NCBI GenBank assembly: GCA_009845995.1
Contig: VXYK01000037.1
Location: 55,275 to 119,274, forward strand
Length of the DNA stretch: 64,000 bases
Reading direction: 5' to 3'
DNA from: Acidimicrobiaceae bacterium
GTDB taxonomy: Bacteria > Actinomycetota > Acidimicrobiia > Acidimicrobiales > Aldehydirespiratoraceae
The position numbers and the translations under genes are program-made. The stretch's first letter is position 1, and each line of letters starts with the position of its first letter. Below, piece after piece: positions 8,265 through 16,832 of the stretch. The notes under the pieces were generated by a model. It had not been told where the DNA came from. It ran no database searches and saw only the letters and a program-made list of their open reading frames with translations.

Positions 8265-8426
8265 GAACCGCTGCTAGGAGGCTGGGATGGCCGGATGCTG
8301 AATGCGCATCGTTCACCAATCGCGAACCGCAAGGTCTCACCATCCGTGTGGTTTGGCAATAGTCACGAACTCGTCGGTCAAGGTGTCGGGGAACTGGCTC
8401 CGTTTCAGATGACTCTTCCAGAGACG

Positions 8427-8951
8427 CTAGACGTACGTCGCAGAATCGGCCAACCGCAGCGGACTCGCCTTATTCGCGTCCGGGTTGACCAGCACAACGC
8501 GCTTTCCCAAGTCATCCCGCACGTATCTCACGGCACCGACGAAGTCGGCGTCGTTCGACACGACGACCGCCTGTTCGTACTCGTCGTTGAATCCATCGAC
8601 GAGGAGTCGAGTGACAAGGTTAACATCCGAGCCTTTCTCTTCTGAATTCCTGACCAAGACACGATCCGGCAATCCTGTTACCGGTTCGGCAAGCGGACGA
8701 ATCGCAACACCGGAGCGAAAATAGCCGTGGTGGAAGTCGAGGGACTGAAGAGTTGCGAGCGCCCTCAGGTAAGTCTGTTGACGCTGAGGTTTGCTGGGAT
8801 TGTTGCGACGGGAATCAAGGCGTGCCGTGAAGTAGCAGATCCTATGGATAGATGCTTCAGGGAAGAGACTGTCCGCGAGTTTGCTTAGATCGAGCCATCT
8901 GAACGGAGTGTCCTTGAGCGCGCGGTAGTACAGATTGAAACCGTCGACGTA
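8427..8951 (-). pseudogene. NYN-domain (DUF88/LabA-like) nuclease gene lacking its start
   Basis: Minus-strand translation from 8951 runs open to the TAG at 8427-8429. It gives a nearly whole NYN domain: YVDGFNLYYRAL at the beginning, GSDVNLVTRLLVDG in the middle and VVVSNDADFVGAV later. The acidic residues of the PIN-like active site (in VDG, GSD and NDAD) are present. There is no start codon: the codon just before YVDG is TAG (8952-8954), and that triplet lies in the last, degenerate repeat of the CRISPR array. Only the first few residues are missing. NYN proteins are metal-dependent RNases of mostly unknown role. Low-quality internal starts exist (TTG at 8672), but they would delete the first catalytic aspartate. 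It is therefore probably inactivated by the array junction, or else read from an unseen start. Confidence 0.72.
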
Positions 8952-9116
8952 CTACAATTGTCCGGCCAGACTCAGCTGGTCGAGCCGCAAATCTTCGCCG
9001 CACGGATCCTTCAATGGAGGGCCGGACAATTGTCCGGCCAGACCGCCGCGTCACGCGGCGTGCACGACACCGCCGGCCTGCCTTCAATGGAGGGCCGGAC
9101 AATTGTCCGGCCAGAC
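8936..9116 (-). CRISPR. Two-spacer CRISPR array of the type I-G locus
   Basis: Two identical 36-base repeats lie at 9008-9043 and 9081-9116. A third, at 8936-8971, keeps only its last 18 plus-strand bases (8954-8971). Spacers are 8972-9007 (36 bases) and 9044-9080 (37 bases). Each full repeat holds a perfect 20-bp palindrome, GGCCGGACAATTGTCCGGCC. On the minus strand it ends in ATTGAAGG, which resembles the usual ATTGAAAC crRNA handle. The degenerate repeat is the one farthest from cas2, so the array reads on the minus strand with its leader on the cas2 side. The distal repeat fuses into the NYN gene. Confidence 0.92.
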
Positions 9117-9283
9117 TGCTCACCAAATACAGCGGGATTTACCTGCTTGTTCGCGGACGCAGGCGAGCGGTGTTGGAAGCAAAGCTTCGAAGGAGTCTTG
9201 ATTCTGTTGTCAAGATACAAATACCTCTCGCTACCAGGCTTCGAGTGGTCCCTAGGACTTCACACCGCAACTTAGCGCTCGCA
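9117..9283 (-). promoter_or_regulatory. Putative CRISPR leader between cas2 and the array
   Basis: These 167 bases separate the cas2 stop from the first repeat and are the only place for a leader. On the minus strand there is a TTGACA at 9208-9213 but no convincing -10 at the right distance. A small hairpin, GAAGC-AAA-GCTTC, lies at 9176-9188. Assignment as leader rests on position and on the polarity of repeat decay. Confidence 0.55.
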
Positions 9284-9583
9284 TCAGATAACCGTGGGTC
9301 CAGACGTCGGCAACGCTGACCTCAACCCCATGAATTCAAAACAGTCGCGACCGCGGTTCGCGGGAGGGCCAAGATCGACGAAAGCCACAGAGTCCTTCCC
9401 GTGATGGATAATCGAACTCAATTCTTGTTTCAACATCACGATCTCAACAGCGTCCAGGTCACAGATAAAAACACTGTACTGCATCGGCCAGCCGTAGTTC
9501 TTCACGCTCTTATGCACCAGCCTCAACCGTTTGGCATCACTGATGTCGTAACTCACAAGAAAGCGGTTTCTGCCAGATGCCAC
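9284..9583 (-). CDS. cas2: CRISPR-associated endoribonuclease/adaptation protein Cas2
   Basis: Cas2 forms the central dimer of the Cas1-Cas2 spacer-integration complex. The 99-residue product has the ferredoxin-like fold signature FLVSYDISDAKRLRLVHK, with the conserved aspartate after the first strand, and then NYGWPMQYSVFICDL. Length is typical. It begins four bases after the cas4-cas1 stop and is the last gene before the array. It is intact, so the adaptation module appears complete. Confidence 0.96.
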   Translation of the reverse strand: MASGRNRFLVSYDISDAKRLRLVHKSVKNYGWPMQYSVFICDLDAVEIVMLKQELSSIIHHGKDSVAFVDLGPPANRGRDCFEFMGLRSALPTSGPTVI

Positions 9584-9587
9584 AGCG

Positions 9588-11225
9588 CTACCTCGTCATG
9601 AAGGGTGTGTACTCGGGGATCTCACCGAGCAGGTGCGCCGCAAGAACGCGAGCCTGAACCTCAAGCACGCGCCGGTAAGTGATCTTGTAGCCGTAGGTGG
9701 GATGCGTCACCTGGGTGTCGAGTCGTCGCTCATAAGCTGAGAGAACGGATCGCCGGCCTTTCTGCGTGAGCGAGACTCCGCCGGCACGAAACTCGAAGTC
9801 TTTCGCGCTGACCTCGCCGTTGTTGATCGCGTTGATCACGACGGACTCCGCGACCAAGGGGCGGAACTCCTCGGCTAGGTCCAGCGAGAGAGCAGGGCGA
9901 CCGAATCGCGGGCGGTGGAACACGCCCAAGTACGGATCCAGCCCGACCGCGATGGCAACCGCCGTCAAGTCTTTCGTGAGAAGCGCGTACACATAAGACA
10001 GCAGACAGTTGACGGGATCTCTTGGTGGTCTTCGGTTGCGTCCATTGAAGTCGAACGCTCCGATGCTCTCATCACGGATCATCGACGCAAACTTTGAGAA
10101 GTACAGCCGCGCACCCGTACCTTCCATGCCCAACACACTCTCGATCGACTCGCTCCGACGGACACTCTCTGCGAGCGACTTAAGTTGTTCTAGCTCGCGC
10201 TCGACGTCGGTGCGTGCGTTCCTCCTCAGGAATGTCCGGGAGTTTCGCAGCTTGCCTTCAATCATCGACTGGGCGATCGGCAGACCGGCTTGCGCCGCGA
10301 TCGCGACTTGGCGCCGGCGAAGGTCGACATGCTTGGAAGGGAGTCCTTCGGCCATGCCTTGGAACCATCCCCCATACGAGAACCAGCAAACAGGTATTTG
10401 CTCTCGGAACGCCGCACGCATCATCTGGCTGCTGATTTGGACGTTGCCGTAGATGGCTATCTGCGAAACGTCAATGAGGCGAAGTTGCTGGATTTCGTCA
10501 CGGCCCTTGCTGACCACGACCCGCCCGGAACGGATGCCGATCCTGGCGCCTTGCTCAGTCACATAGAGAGGTCTCGCTGCTGAGTCGCGCGGCGTGAGGC
10601 GGCGGGGAGCGGTTGTGCTGCGTTTCGTATGGAGGTTTGTCTCGTCTGGCAGACAAATGCCGACCAGCGAACATCTTGGACACTTGGGACTGTCGATGAG
10701 TGGTGGAGGAGCGTCAGGTCGCGCCGCGACTTCCCGAAGCTTCTCGATGAGTTCCATCGTGTGGTCGATCAACGACTGATCAAACGGAATGGTCGTGCGT
10801 TTACGAGTCTCGGCGAAATAGAACTGGCCTTCGGAGCATTCGTAACCGTTGTCTTGCAACAGCAGACCGATCGTGCATATCTGCACCTGTTCCGGCATCC
10901 AGGCCGGACCGTGTTTGGGTGGTCGTCCACGCTTCACCTCAACCGGTACGACGCTGCCGTTGCGCTGCTCGATGATGTCGGCCTTGGCAATCAAACCGAG
11001 CCGGTGGGAACTCAACTCGACAGATTTGGCTTTCTTGAACGGTGGATCCTCAACTGTGCCCATACGCCCGCCACCAGCGTCAACTACCCGGTGGACGTAG
11101 AGACCCTCGACGGTGTCCCGATTGTGCTCAAAACGCGACTGCACCCACTCCAGATAGAAGAGCCTCGGGCAGTACTCGAACTCATTGATCATCCGAGCCG
11201 GCACAAGTTCGGGAACGTCACTCAC
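9588..11225 (-). CDS. Cas4-Cas1 fusion protein
   Basis: A 545-residue fusion for spacer acquisition: Cas4 selects and trims prespacers, Cas1 integrates them. Residues 1-200 are Cas4, with NEFEYCPRLFYLEW (first cluster cysteine), VEVKRGRPPKHGP (nuclease motif) and a C-terminal CPRCSLVGIC cysteine set. Residues ~205-545 are Cas1, with GIRSGRVVV, GMEGTGARLYF (metal-binding Glu), FHRPRFGRPALSLDLAEEFRP (His and Asp/Glu; split at residues ~440-460) and VVINAINNG. Cas4-Cas1 fusions are characteristic of type I-G/I-U and a few other subtypes. The start is GTG 11225, overlapping the previous stop by eight bases (GTGAGTGA). Confidence 0.95.
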   Translation of the reverse strand: MSDVPELVPARMINEFEYCPRLFYLEWVQSRFEHNRDTVEGLYVHRVVDAGGGRMGTVEDPPFKKAKSVELSSHRLGLIAKADIIEQRNGSVVPVEVKRGRPPKHGPAWMPEQVQICTIGLLLQDNGYECSEGQFYFAETRKRTTIPFDQSLIDHTMELIEKLREVAARPDAPPPLIDSPKCPRCSLVGICLPDETNLHTKRSTTAPRRLTPRDSAARPLYVTEQGARIGIRSGRVVVSKGRDEIQQLRLIDVSQIAIYGNVQISSQMMRAAFREQIPVCWFSYGGWFQGMAEGLPSKHVDLRRRQVAIAAQAGLPIAQSMIEGKLRNSRTFLRRNARTDVERELEQLKSLAESVRRSESIESVLGMEGTGARLYFSKFASMIRDESIGAFDFNGRNRRPPRDPVNCLLSYVYALLTKDLTAVAIAVGLDPYLGVFHRPRFGRPALSLDLAEEFRPLVAESVVINAINNGEVSAKDFEFRAGGVSLTQKGRRSVLSAYERRLDTQVTHPTYGYKITYRRVLEVQARVLAAHLLGEIPEYTPFMTR

Positions 11226-12123
11226 GCTGCCAAACCACGCGAGGTGGACCGAACGTTCCGTAACCTCCCTGGTCGCTTCGCCGAATTTGTGACTGGAGGA
11301 CGCGATTGATTCCCCACGCCCTGTACCACTTCAGACGATGGCGTTCAGCTCCTTCCGGGGCGACATGGCCCAGCAAGGAGCCGGCCGTCCTAGACGAGGC
11401 AGGCACTCCCCAAAGAGGCCAAGTAAACGCTCCGCTCTTCCAAGACCCCGAGCAGCCCTGCGTGCGGGTGCGGCCTTGGGAAGCGAAGCTGGGAAATCTT
11501 ACCAAACCCAGCACAGCGAGGGCTTCGGCGCCGGGATTCGTGGGTTTCTTGGACTTCGAAGGATCCGAGGCGCTGAGGGCATGGTCTCGGTCGTCGACTG
11601 TGTCCCACATCAGCGAATCGCGAGCACCTTCGTAGCTCCAGCGCGATCCAAGGTCCGCAATGATCTCGTCCTTGGTTACTTCGCCGAGATTGGTACGGGC
11701 AATCGAGACAAACTTCTGCTGTCCGGCGGTGAAGTAGAAGTCCGACGGCTTCGCAATCTGGCTTCGGTCCAAGCTACCTTCGGCCAGAAGGCAAGCTGCG
11801 AGCAGTCCAGACGTTCCCGCAACGCGCGCCTGTTCCAAGTACTCGCGAATTTCTTGAGACTTCAGTTTCAATTTGGGGTCGACCGACTCGTCTAGAGCGG
11901 GCCCGTCGAGCCAGCGCGCTGCGACAAAGAGAACCGCTTCAGCGATCTCGTCAAGGTCGACCGCTGGCTCGAGGACGGGCTGTGGGATCGGTTGATCGGT
12001 CCAAAACATCGCGCACGATTTACCTCGCCAATCCAAAGCAAACTGTGCACCCAGCGCCGCTAGGAATCCAAGCGGATTGGTTCCAGGTAGACCTGACAAC
12101 GAGGTTCCACCCGATTCAGCCAT
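11218..12123 (-). CDS. Type I-G Cascade large-subunit-like protein (Cas8u/Csb3/Csx17 group)
   Basis: The 301-residue protein starts MAESGGTSLSGLPGTNPLGF and continues LAALG. The NPLGFLAALG core is the N-terminal hallmark of the Csx17/Csb3-like proteins that fill the Cas8 (large subunit) slot in type I-G loci. The remainder is weakly conserved, as usual for Cas8 proteins. ATG 12123 gives an 8-base overlap (ATGGCTGA) with the cas3 stop and is preferred to an upstream in-frame start. It lies between cas3 and cas4-cas1. Its placement and motif make PAM recognition and Cascade assembly the likely role. The exact subfamily name is uncertain without a profile search. Confidence 0.78.
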   Translation of the reverse strand: MAESGGTSLSGLPGTNPLGFLAALGAQFALDWRGKSCAMFWTDQPIPQPVLEPAVDLDEIAEAVLFVAARWLDGPALDESVDPKLKLKSQEIREYLEQARVAGTSGLLAACLLAEGSLDRSQIAKPSDFYFTAGQQKFVSIARTNLGEVTKDEIIADLGSRWSYEGARDSLMWDTVDDRDHALSASDPSKSKKPTNPGAEALAVLGLVRFPSFASQGRTRTQGCSGSWKSGAFTWPLWGVPASSRTAGSLLGHVAPEGAERHRLKWYRAWGINRVLQSQIRRSDQGGYGTFGPPRVVWQRE

Positions 12124-15121
12124 TGGCCGCCTCCTCTGCACTCCGTTGTTGATCCGCCAACCGAAGAATCGCTTCCAGCCAGGCGAGTCCGTGATGTCCG
12201 TACTTCGCCTGCAAGCGCCAGAAACGGTCTGCCATCTCTAACGCGAGGGGAGTCTCCGCAAGGTCTGAACGCGCGCTCAGTTCGAATGTCCCGTCGGATT
12301 CCGGTCGGACTTGCAGTCCATTGTCGCGAGTGACGCGGAATCTTCCGTCGACGAACTCGCCTGAGATCGCCAGGGTTTGCGGCTCCAGATCCTCCTTGAT
12401 CGTCGGGAGCGGTCTGCTGTAACCATGATGCGAACCCACGAGGTGCAGCACCAAGTCTGGATCATGCGCCTGAACGAGCAACTCCGGCACGCTTTGGGCG
12501 AGAGCGACACTGCTGAACTCATGGCGTACCGGTGGCCACTCGTGTCGTCGCGTCTGGGCACCGGGCAGCGACTTTGCCAAAGGCTCGTCCATCGACGCGA
12601 GCCTCACGGAGTCGTGGCCGTGCATCTGCGCTTGGAACCTCGTGTCGACTTTGCCGAGATCGTGCAACTGGGCCGCCAATCGCAGGTCGCCGACCATCTC
12701 GTTCGGAAGGCCCAGGTTCTGAGCAAACTCCTCCACCTTGGCTCCCACCCCGACCAAGTGTTCTCGCAGCGTGGTCTTGGTTCCAGTCAGGGACGGCTGG
12801 TCATCGAAACCGTCTAGGGCCGCGGGATCGACCGAGTCCTGAACCAGCACGTAGTAGCCCCCGGTCCCCTCCCCGCTGACGATTTCGATCTCTGGGGCGG
12901 CACCGACGAACTCCTCGACGACCTCGGACATCCAGACCGGAATACCCGAGGACAGCGAAGACTCGCTCACTTCCACCAACCAGTCCTGAATCACATCATT
13001 GGGGGATCTTTCGGCGTCGCGTTCCTGTGCGGGCTTAGGCGGCGGTGTGCAACCGAGCCCCTCGAACAGACGCTCATCAAGGCGGAGGGTCGCACGTCTG
13101 CCGTACGCGACCTGCGCCGCGTCGCCGAGGTCAAACGCTGCTCCGGGTTCGTTCGTCACTTCACCTGGATCGACCCGTTGCGCCAGGCGATAGCCAGGAT
13201 CCCAGGCGCCATTCCGAATCCCACCGAGACGCGGCTCCACGATGAGCACGTCTCCGGGTTCGACCTGTTCGGCCCGCAACAACCGTTCGACCCCAGGGTC
13301 GCGCCGCGTCCACCGGACCACAGCGGTCAACTCCCGCTCCTGCGTCCTTGATCGACCCGAGTTCTCGGTGGGGTTCTCGAGGGCAACGTCGCTCACCACC
13401 GATTCCTCAGCGCCGCGAAGCCAATCCTTGGCCGCAGAGATCGGTACCGCCAGAAACTCGGCGGGCCGCGGCGGTACCAGAGAGATTGCCTGTTCCGAGT
13501 GGTCGTGGCGCCAGACGACAGATACTTCAGGCTCGACTTGGCAATTCTTGCCGTGCAGAAACTCGACTATCGAAGGATCGATGACTGGTCTGGGACTCGT
13601 CTGCGACCAAGCGTCGATGTGTGTCGGAAGCAGCAGGGGTGCCTCGGACTTGTCGGCCTGCGCCTCGCCACCGATACGGGCGAGTAGTGCGGCTGCCGGA
13701 CCGACATCGATCTGGCCGCCTTCTGCGGCTTGCTGCAGGCCCTCCCAAGCGATCCTCGCTCTGTCGCCGTAGACCGGGTCCGGCTTCTTCGGATTGAGCG
13801 CCGAAGCAACGCCTAGGATCCAACACCGAGCTGCAACTTCGTGGCTCGATTCCTCAGACTCAGCTTTCGACCCTACGACCTCACCTTGGGCTCCGCCCGT
13901 CGAGTTGCCTTGCCGCCTCTGAGCGGCAAGGCTGCCGCGACGGTCGAGCCGACCGAGGCGCTGCTGCAGACTGTCGATCGGCGCCGCCTCGGTGATGAGG
14001 ACGTCGAAGCTGAAATCGGCGCCCACTTCGATCGCCTGGGTCGCAACCACGACAGTCGGTTCCGCGATCGCCGAGCAACGCTCGGGATCAACGCAGTCGC
14101 TGATCTCCTTCATCACGGTCACCTTGTCGAGCGGGCGCATTCGGCCAATCACCAGATGGGCGACGATTCCCTTCTCCCGAAGGGCCGCGTGAACCTCGCG
14201 AGCGGTGCGCACGCGGTTCACGATCACTCCGACACTCCGCTCGTCCGGTCGAAGGTTCCTGCAACCTGCGCCGAGCAGACTCAGGACCTTCGACGGCACG
14301 GTCTCGTCCGCGGGCCGGGTTCCAGGCACTTCCACGAGCGTGGCTCGCTTGGGAGCCTCAGCGATCTGCTTCAACCTGCCTGAGGACTCAAGGTCATCAG
14401 GCTCAAGCCGGAACCGCTCCTCCGAATCAGTCGTCGGCGTGGCCGACATCTCCACGACCTCGAATCGGCGGGGGAGCCCTCCGCCGATCGAACGGATTCC
14501 GGGGATCTTGCCATCGGAGGAGACGTCGCTCAGGGTGCATGCGAACGCATGGCTCAGATGGACCTCGTCGAGGATGACCAAGCAGTCGTTGCCGGCCAGG
14601 CCCGCATGTACCGGCCCCATCCGCTCGCTCACACCATAACCCCTGAACAGCAGGCGCGATCCAAACTGATCGACCGTCGATACCAACACCCAAGGTTGCT
14701 CGGGCCGACTGACCCAGTCACCGTCGATGGGGATTCCACCCCTCAGGGCCGCGACACCCAACACCTCATCCGCCTTGGACAGGGCGCGTAGATGCTCTCG
14801 CACCATGGCGAGCACCCCGCCGTTCGCGTCGCGGACCGCGTCGCTGATCTTCCGAGCGCGCTCCACCACTTGGTCCACGACTATGCGCCGGTCGATGACG
14901 AAGACGACTCGCCGCGGGAACAGATCAGGGCGGGCCGCCAACGTGAACACGGCCGTGTCGAGGACCGACGTCTTCCCCGTGCCCGTGGGAAGGTCTATCA
15001 CTCTCGGCCACCGGCCCTCCGCGAGCACTCGCCGCGTCAAGCGACTCTGCCAGGGGTACGGCGCACGATCGTGGACGGCCTCGAAGAAGGCGTCGAACTC
15101 GGAGACAAGCAGATCATCCAT
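12116..15121 (-). CDS. cas3: CRISPR-associated helicase-nuclease Cas3 (C-terminal HD)
   Basis: Cas3 unwinds and degrades target DNA after Cascade binding. The 1001-residue protein has Walker A DLPTGTGKT at residues 43-51, the DEVH box in VILDEVHLSHAF (about 188) and motif III EMSATPTT. A later helicase motif reads TQAIEVGADFSFD. The HD nuclease lies C-terminally: LHDLGKVDTRFQAQMHG near residue 820, RHEF about 45 residues on, and GSHHGY after it. Helicase first and HD last is the arrangement found in type I-G/I-U, the reverse of most Cas3 proteins. It overlaps csb2 (ATGGATGA) and the cas8-like gene by eight bases each. Confidence 0.95.
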   Translation of the reverse strand: MDDLLVSEFDAFFEAVHDRAPYPWQSRLTRRVLAEGRWPRVIDLPTGTGKTSVLDTAVFTLAARPDLFPRRVVFVIDRRIVVDQVVERARKISDAVRDANGGVLAMVREHLRALSKADEVLGVAALRGGIPIDGDWVSRPEQPWVLVSTVDQFGSRLLFRGYGVSERMGPVHAGLAGNDCLVILDEVHLSHAFACTLSDVSSDGKIPGIRSIGGGLPRRFEVVEMSATPTTDSEERFRLEPDDLESSGRLKQIAEAPKRATLVEVPGTRPADETVPSKVLSLLGAGCRNLRPDERSVGVIVNRVRTAREVHAALREKGIVAHLVIGRMRPLDKVTVMKEISDCVDPERCSAIAEPTVVVATQAIEVGADFSFDVLITEAAPIDSLQQRLGRLDRRGSLAAQRRQGNSTGGAQGEVVGSKAESEESSHEVAARCWILGVASALNPKKPDPVYGDRARIAWEGLQQAAEGGQIDVGPAAALLARIGGEAQADKSEAPLLLPTHIDAWSQTSPRPVIDPSIVEFLHGKNCQVEPEVSVVWRHDHSEQAISLVPPRPAEFLAVPISAAKDWLRGAEESVVSDVALENPTENSGRSRTQERELTAVVRWTRRDPGVERLLRAEQVEPGDVLIVEPRLGGIRNGAWDPGYRLAQRVDPGEVTNEPGAAFDLGDAAQVAYGRRATLRLDERLFEGLGCTPPPKPAQERDAERSPNDVIQDWLVEVSESSLSSGIPVWMSEVVEEFVGAAPEIEIVSGEGTGGYYVLVQDSVDPAALDGFDDQPSLTGTKTTLREHLVGVGAKVEEFAQNLGLPNEMVGDLRLAAQLHDLGKVDTRFQAQMHGHDSVRLASMDEPLAKSLPGAQTRRHEWPPVRHEFSSVALAQSVPELLVQAHDPDLVLHLVGSHHGYSRPLPTIKEDLEPQTLAISGEFVDGRFRVTRDNGLQVRPESDGTFELSARSDLAETPLALEMADRFWRLQAKYGHHGLAWLEAILRLADQQRSAEEAANG

Positions 15122-16832
15122 CGCCTACACCCTCCTCGTTGCTCGCCTCGCGTTGAGCGCGGTCGTCCATCGGCCGCATCAGGCCGAGCCCGAGGAAGCG
15201 ACCGCTCCCCAGCACCAGAGGGCCGCGCACCTCCTCGGGGAACTCGACAGACACATGAACCAACCTTCGCTGGATACCGCCACCCTTGCGGCCCTGCTTG
15301 AACGCAGGGAAGTCACGCACCGGACGCGTGCCTACAAGGTCCGAAACGAACGACACTCTCACATCGACGGGACGCGGAAGACCGATGTGCGCACAGGACT
15401 TGGCGACGGACTCCTCGGCACGTGCCCATGCCTTCGCCCGTGCCGCTGGCGTTCCGCCGACAAGGTTTCCGGGGTGAGTGGGCAAGGCAACCGGAGTCGC
15501 GGACGCCCACCATCGAGACCTCCGCTCCCAGACCCGAGGGTTCAAGGATGTCAAGCTGAAAGGCGGTTGCCTCCTTTGCATCCAGGCGTCGCCGCTGGGA
15601 CCCATCGTGAGCTGCAGCCGCCTGTCTTCGCGCCGATCTTCCCAAGTACCGATTCCGCGCAGTGTCGCGCGGCGCGCAGCGTCGTCGAGGTCGTGCGGGA
15701 GAGAAACAGCGAGACCCATGATCCGGCCGTCAGCGCGTTCGTGACCGACATTGGGCAGCGCTACGAACGAGAGGTGCGGCACCTCCGTCGGCCTGCCGTC
15801 TGCGACATGCCCGCTCACGCCCTCTGGAATCGGGTCTTCAACAAGGCTGAGCACTGCCTCGCGCAGAACCCTCGCAAGCTCAACGGCCCTTGTAACAGGC
15901 ATTCGCCTGTGGCTCGGGTCTAATTCGAAGACGATCCAGTCGCCGGCGGTCGTCGGAATCAGCACCTTGTCCGGGACACCTTCGGTCGCGTCCACCTCAC
16001 GGTAAGGGACAGCGTGGAACGGGAGGCTGCGCGGCTTGATCGCCTTGTGCTGAGCGTGTTCAGCCTCGAGCGCGGCGAGCTGACCTGATTTCACCCAGCG
16101 CAGCATTTGGGTTCCCGCGCCAGGAGTGTGGGTGGCAGGAGGCACCTCATCGATCAACCGGCACGAGATCAGGGACGACGAGTGGCCCAGCCGTGTGACC
16201 CGGCTCACCAGGCTGTCAAGAGCGTTGGTCACATCAGGGGTTGGACTGTCATCCCACGCATACGTCACCGAACTGACAGCGGGGGAAACAACAGTCGACT
16301 CCGCACCTTCCGAGGGGAGCAGGGTCACCGAAGGGAAATGACGCTCCTTTTTGCCGCGGTGCTCGGGAAGCAGGGCAACAGCGGTGGCGACGTTGGTAGT
16401 CCCAGCTCGTCCCACCATCGACTCCACATCCAGTTTCTTGTCGATCTTGTTCTGCAAGCGGCTAGCCTTGGCGGTCAGCTCACCGCCTGCCGACTCGACT
16501 TCGTCTTCGAACTGCCCCAGCAAGTCCGCGACGTCCTCGACACGTTTGTCGTACGAGGCACCGGCAATGACCCTCGTGTCGTTGACTGGAACGAAGTGGC
16601 TCACCGCCCTTCTCGCAACAGCCCCCGGCGCGCTGATCCGAGGGGGCGGCTGGGTCTCCAACCATTCGAGTGCGGTCCGTTCGGTCTCGTCGGGTGGATC
16701 CGCGTCCGCCCAGGCTGCGACCATCGCCGAGAACAACCGCGCAGCATGGGGCGGCCATTCGTGTGCCGACCGGTCGTGGTGCGCTGTCGCCGTGTAGCGG
16801 CCTGTGAGGAAGCTGACCTCAATGGTGGTCAT
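15114..16832 (-). CDS. csb2: Cas5-Cas6 type protein Csb2 (GSU0054 family)
   Basis: Csb2 is the signature subunit of type I-G/I-U. It combines the Cas5 scaffold and the Cas6 crRNA-processing role. The 572-residue product opens with EVSFLTGRYTA, then EWPPHAARLFSAMVAAW and LEWLETQPPPRISAP, the hallmark N-terminal pattern. The last third contains RGPLVLGSGRFLGLGLM, a glycine-rich loop typical of RAMP proteins. It follows csb1 with a one-base overlap (TGATG). The strong palindrome in the array repeat is a plausible substrate hairpin for it. Confidence 0.93.
   Translation of the reverse strand: MTTIEVSFLTGRYTATAHHDRSAHEWPPHAARLFSAMVAAWADADPPDETERTALEWLETQPPPRISAPGAVARRAVSHFVPVNDTRVIAGASYDKRVEDVADLLGQFEDEVESAGGELTAKASRLQNKIDKKLDVESMVGRAGTTNVATAVALLPEHRGKKERHFPSVTLLPSEGAESTVVSPAVSSVTYAWDDSPTPDVTNALDSLVSRVTRLGHSSSLISCRLIDEVPPATHTPGAGTQMLRWVKSGQLAALEAEHAQHKAIKPRSLPFHAVPYREVDATEGVPDKVLIPTTAGDWIVFELDPSHRRMPVTRAVELARVLREAVLSLVEDPIPEGVSGHVADGRPTEVPHLSFVALPNVGHERADGRIMGLAVSLPHDLDDAARRATLRGIGTWEDRREDRRLQLTMGPSGDAWMQRRQPPFSLTSLNPRVWERRSRWWASATPVALPTHPGNLVGGTPAARAKAWARAEESVAKSCAHIGLPRPVDVRVSFVSDLVGTRPVRDFPAFKQGRKGGGIQRRLVHVSVEFPEEVRGPLVLGSGRFLGLGLMRPMDDRAQREASNEEGVGDG

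Noticed and set aside
14727..15923. 398-codon plus-strand frame across cas3 and csb2
   Set aside because: Composition and position show it is a shadow of the cas genes on the opposite strand; it has no recognisable domain.
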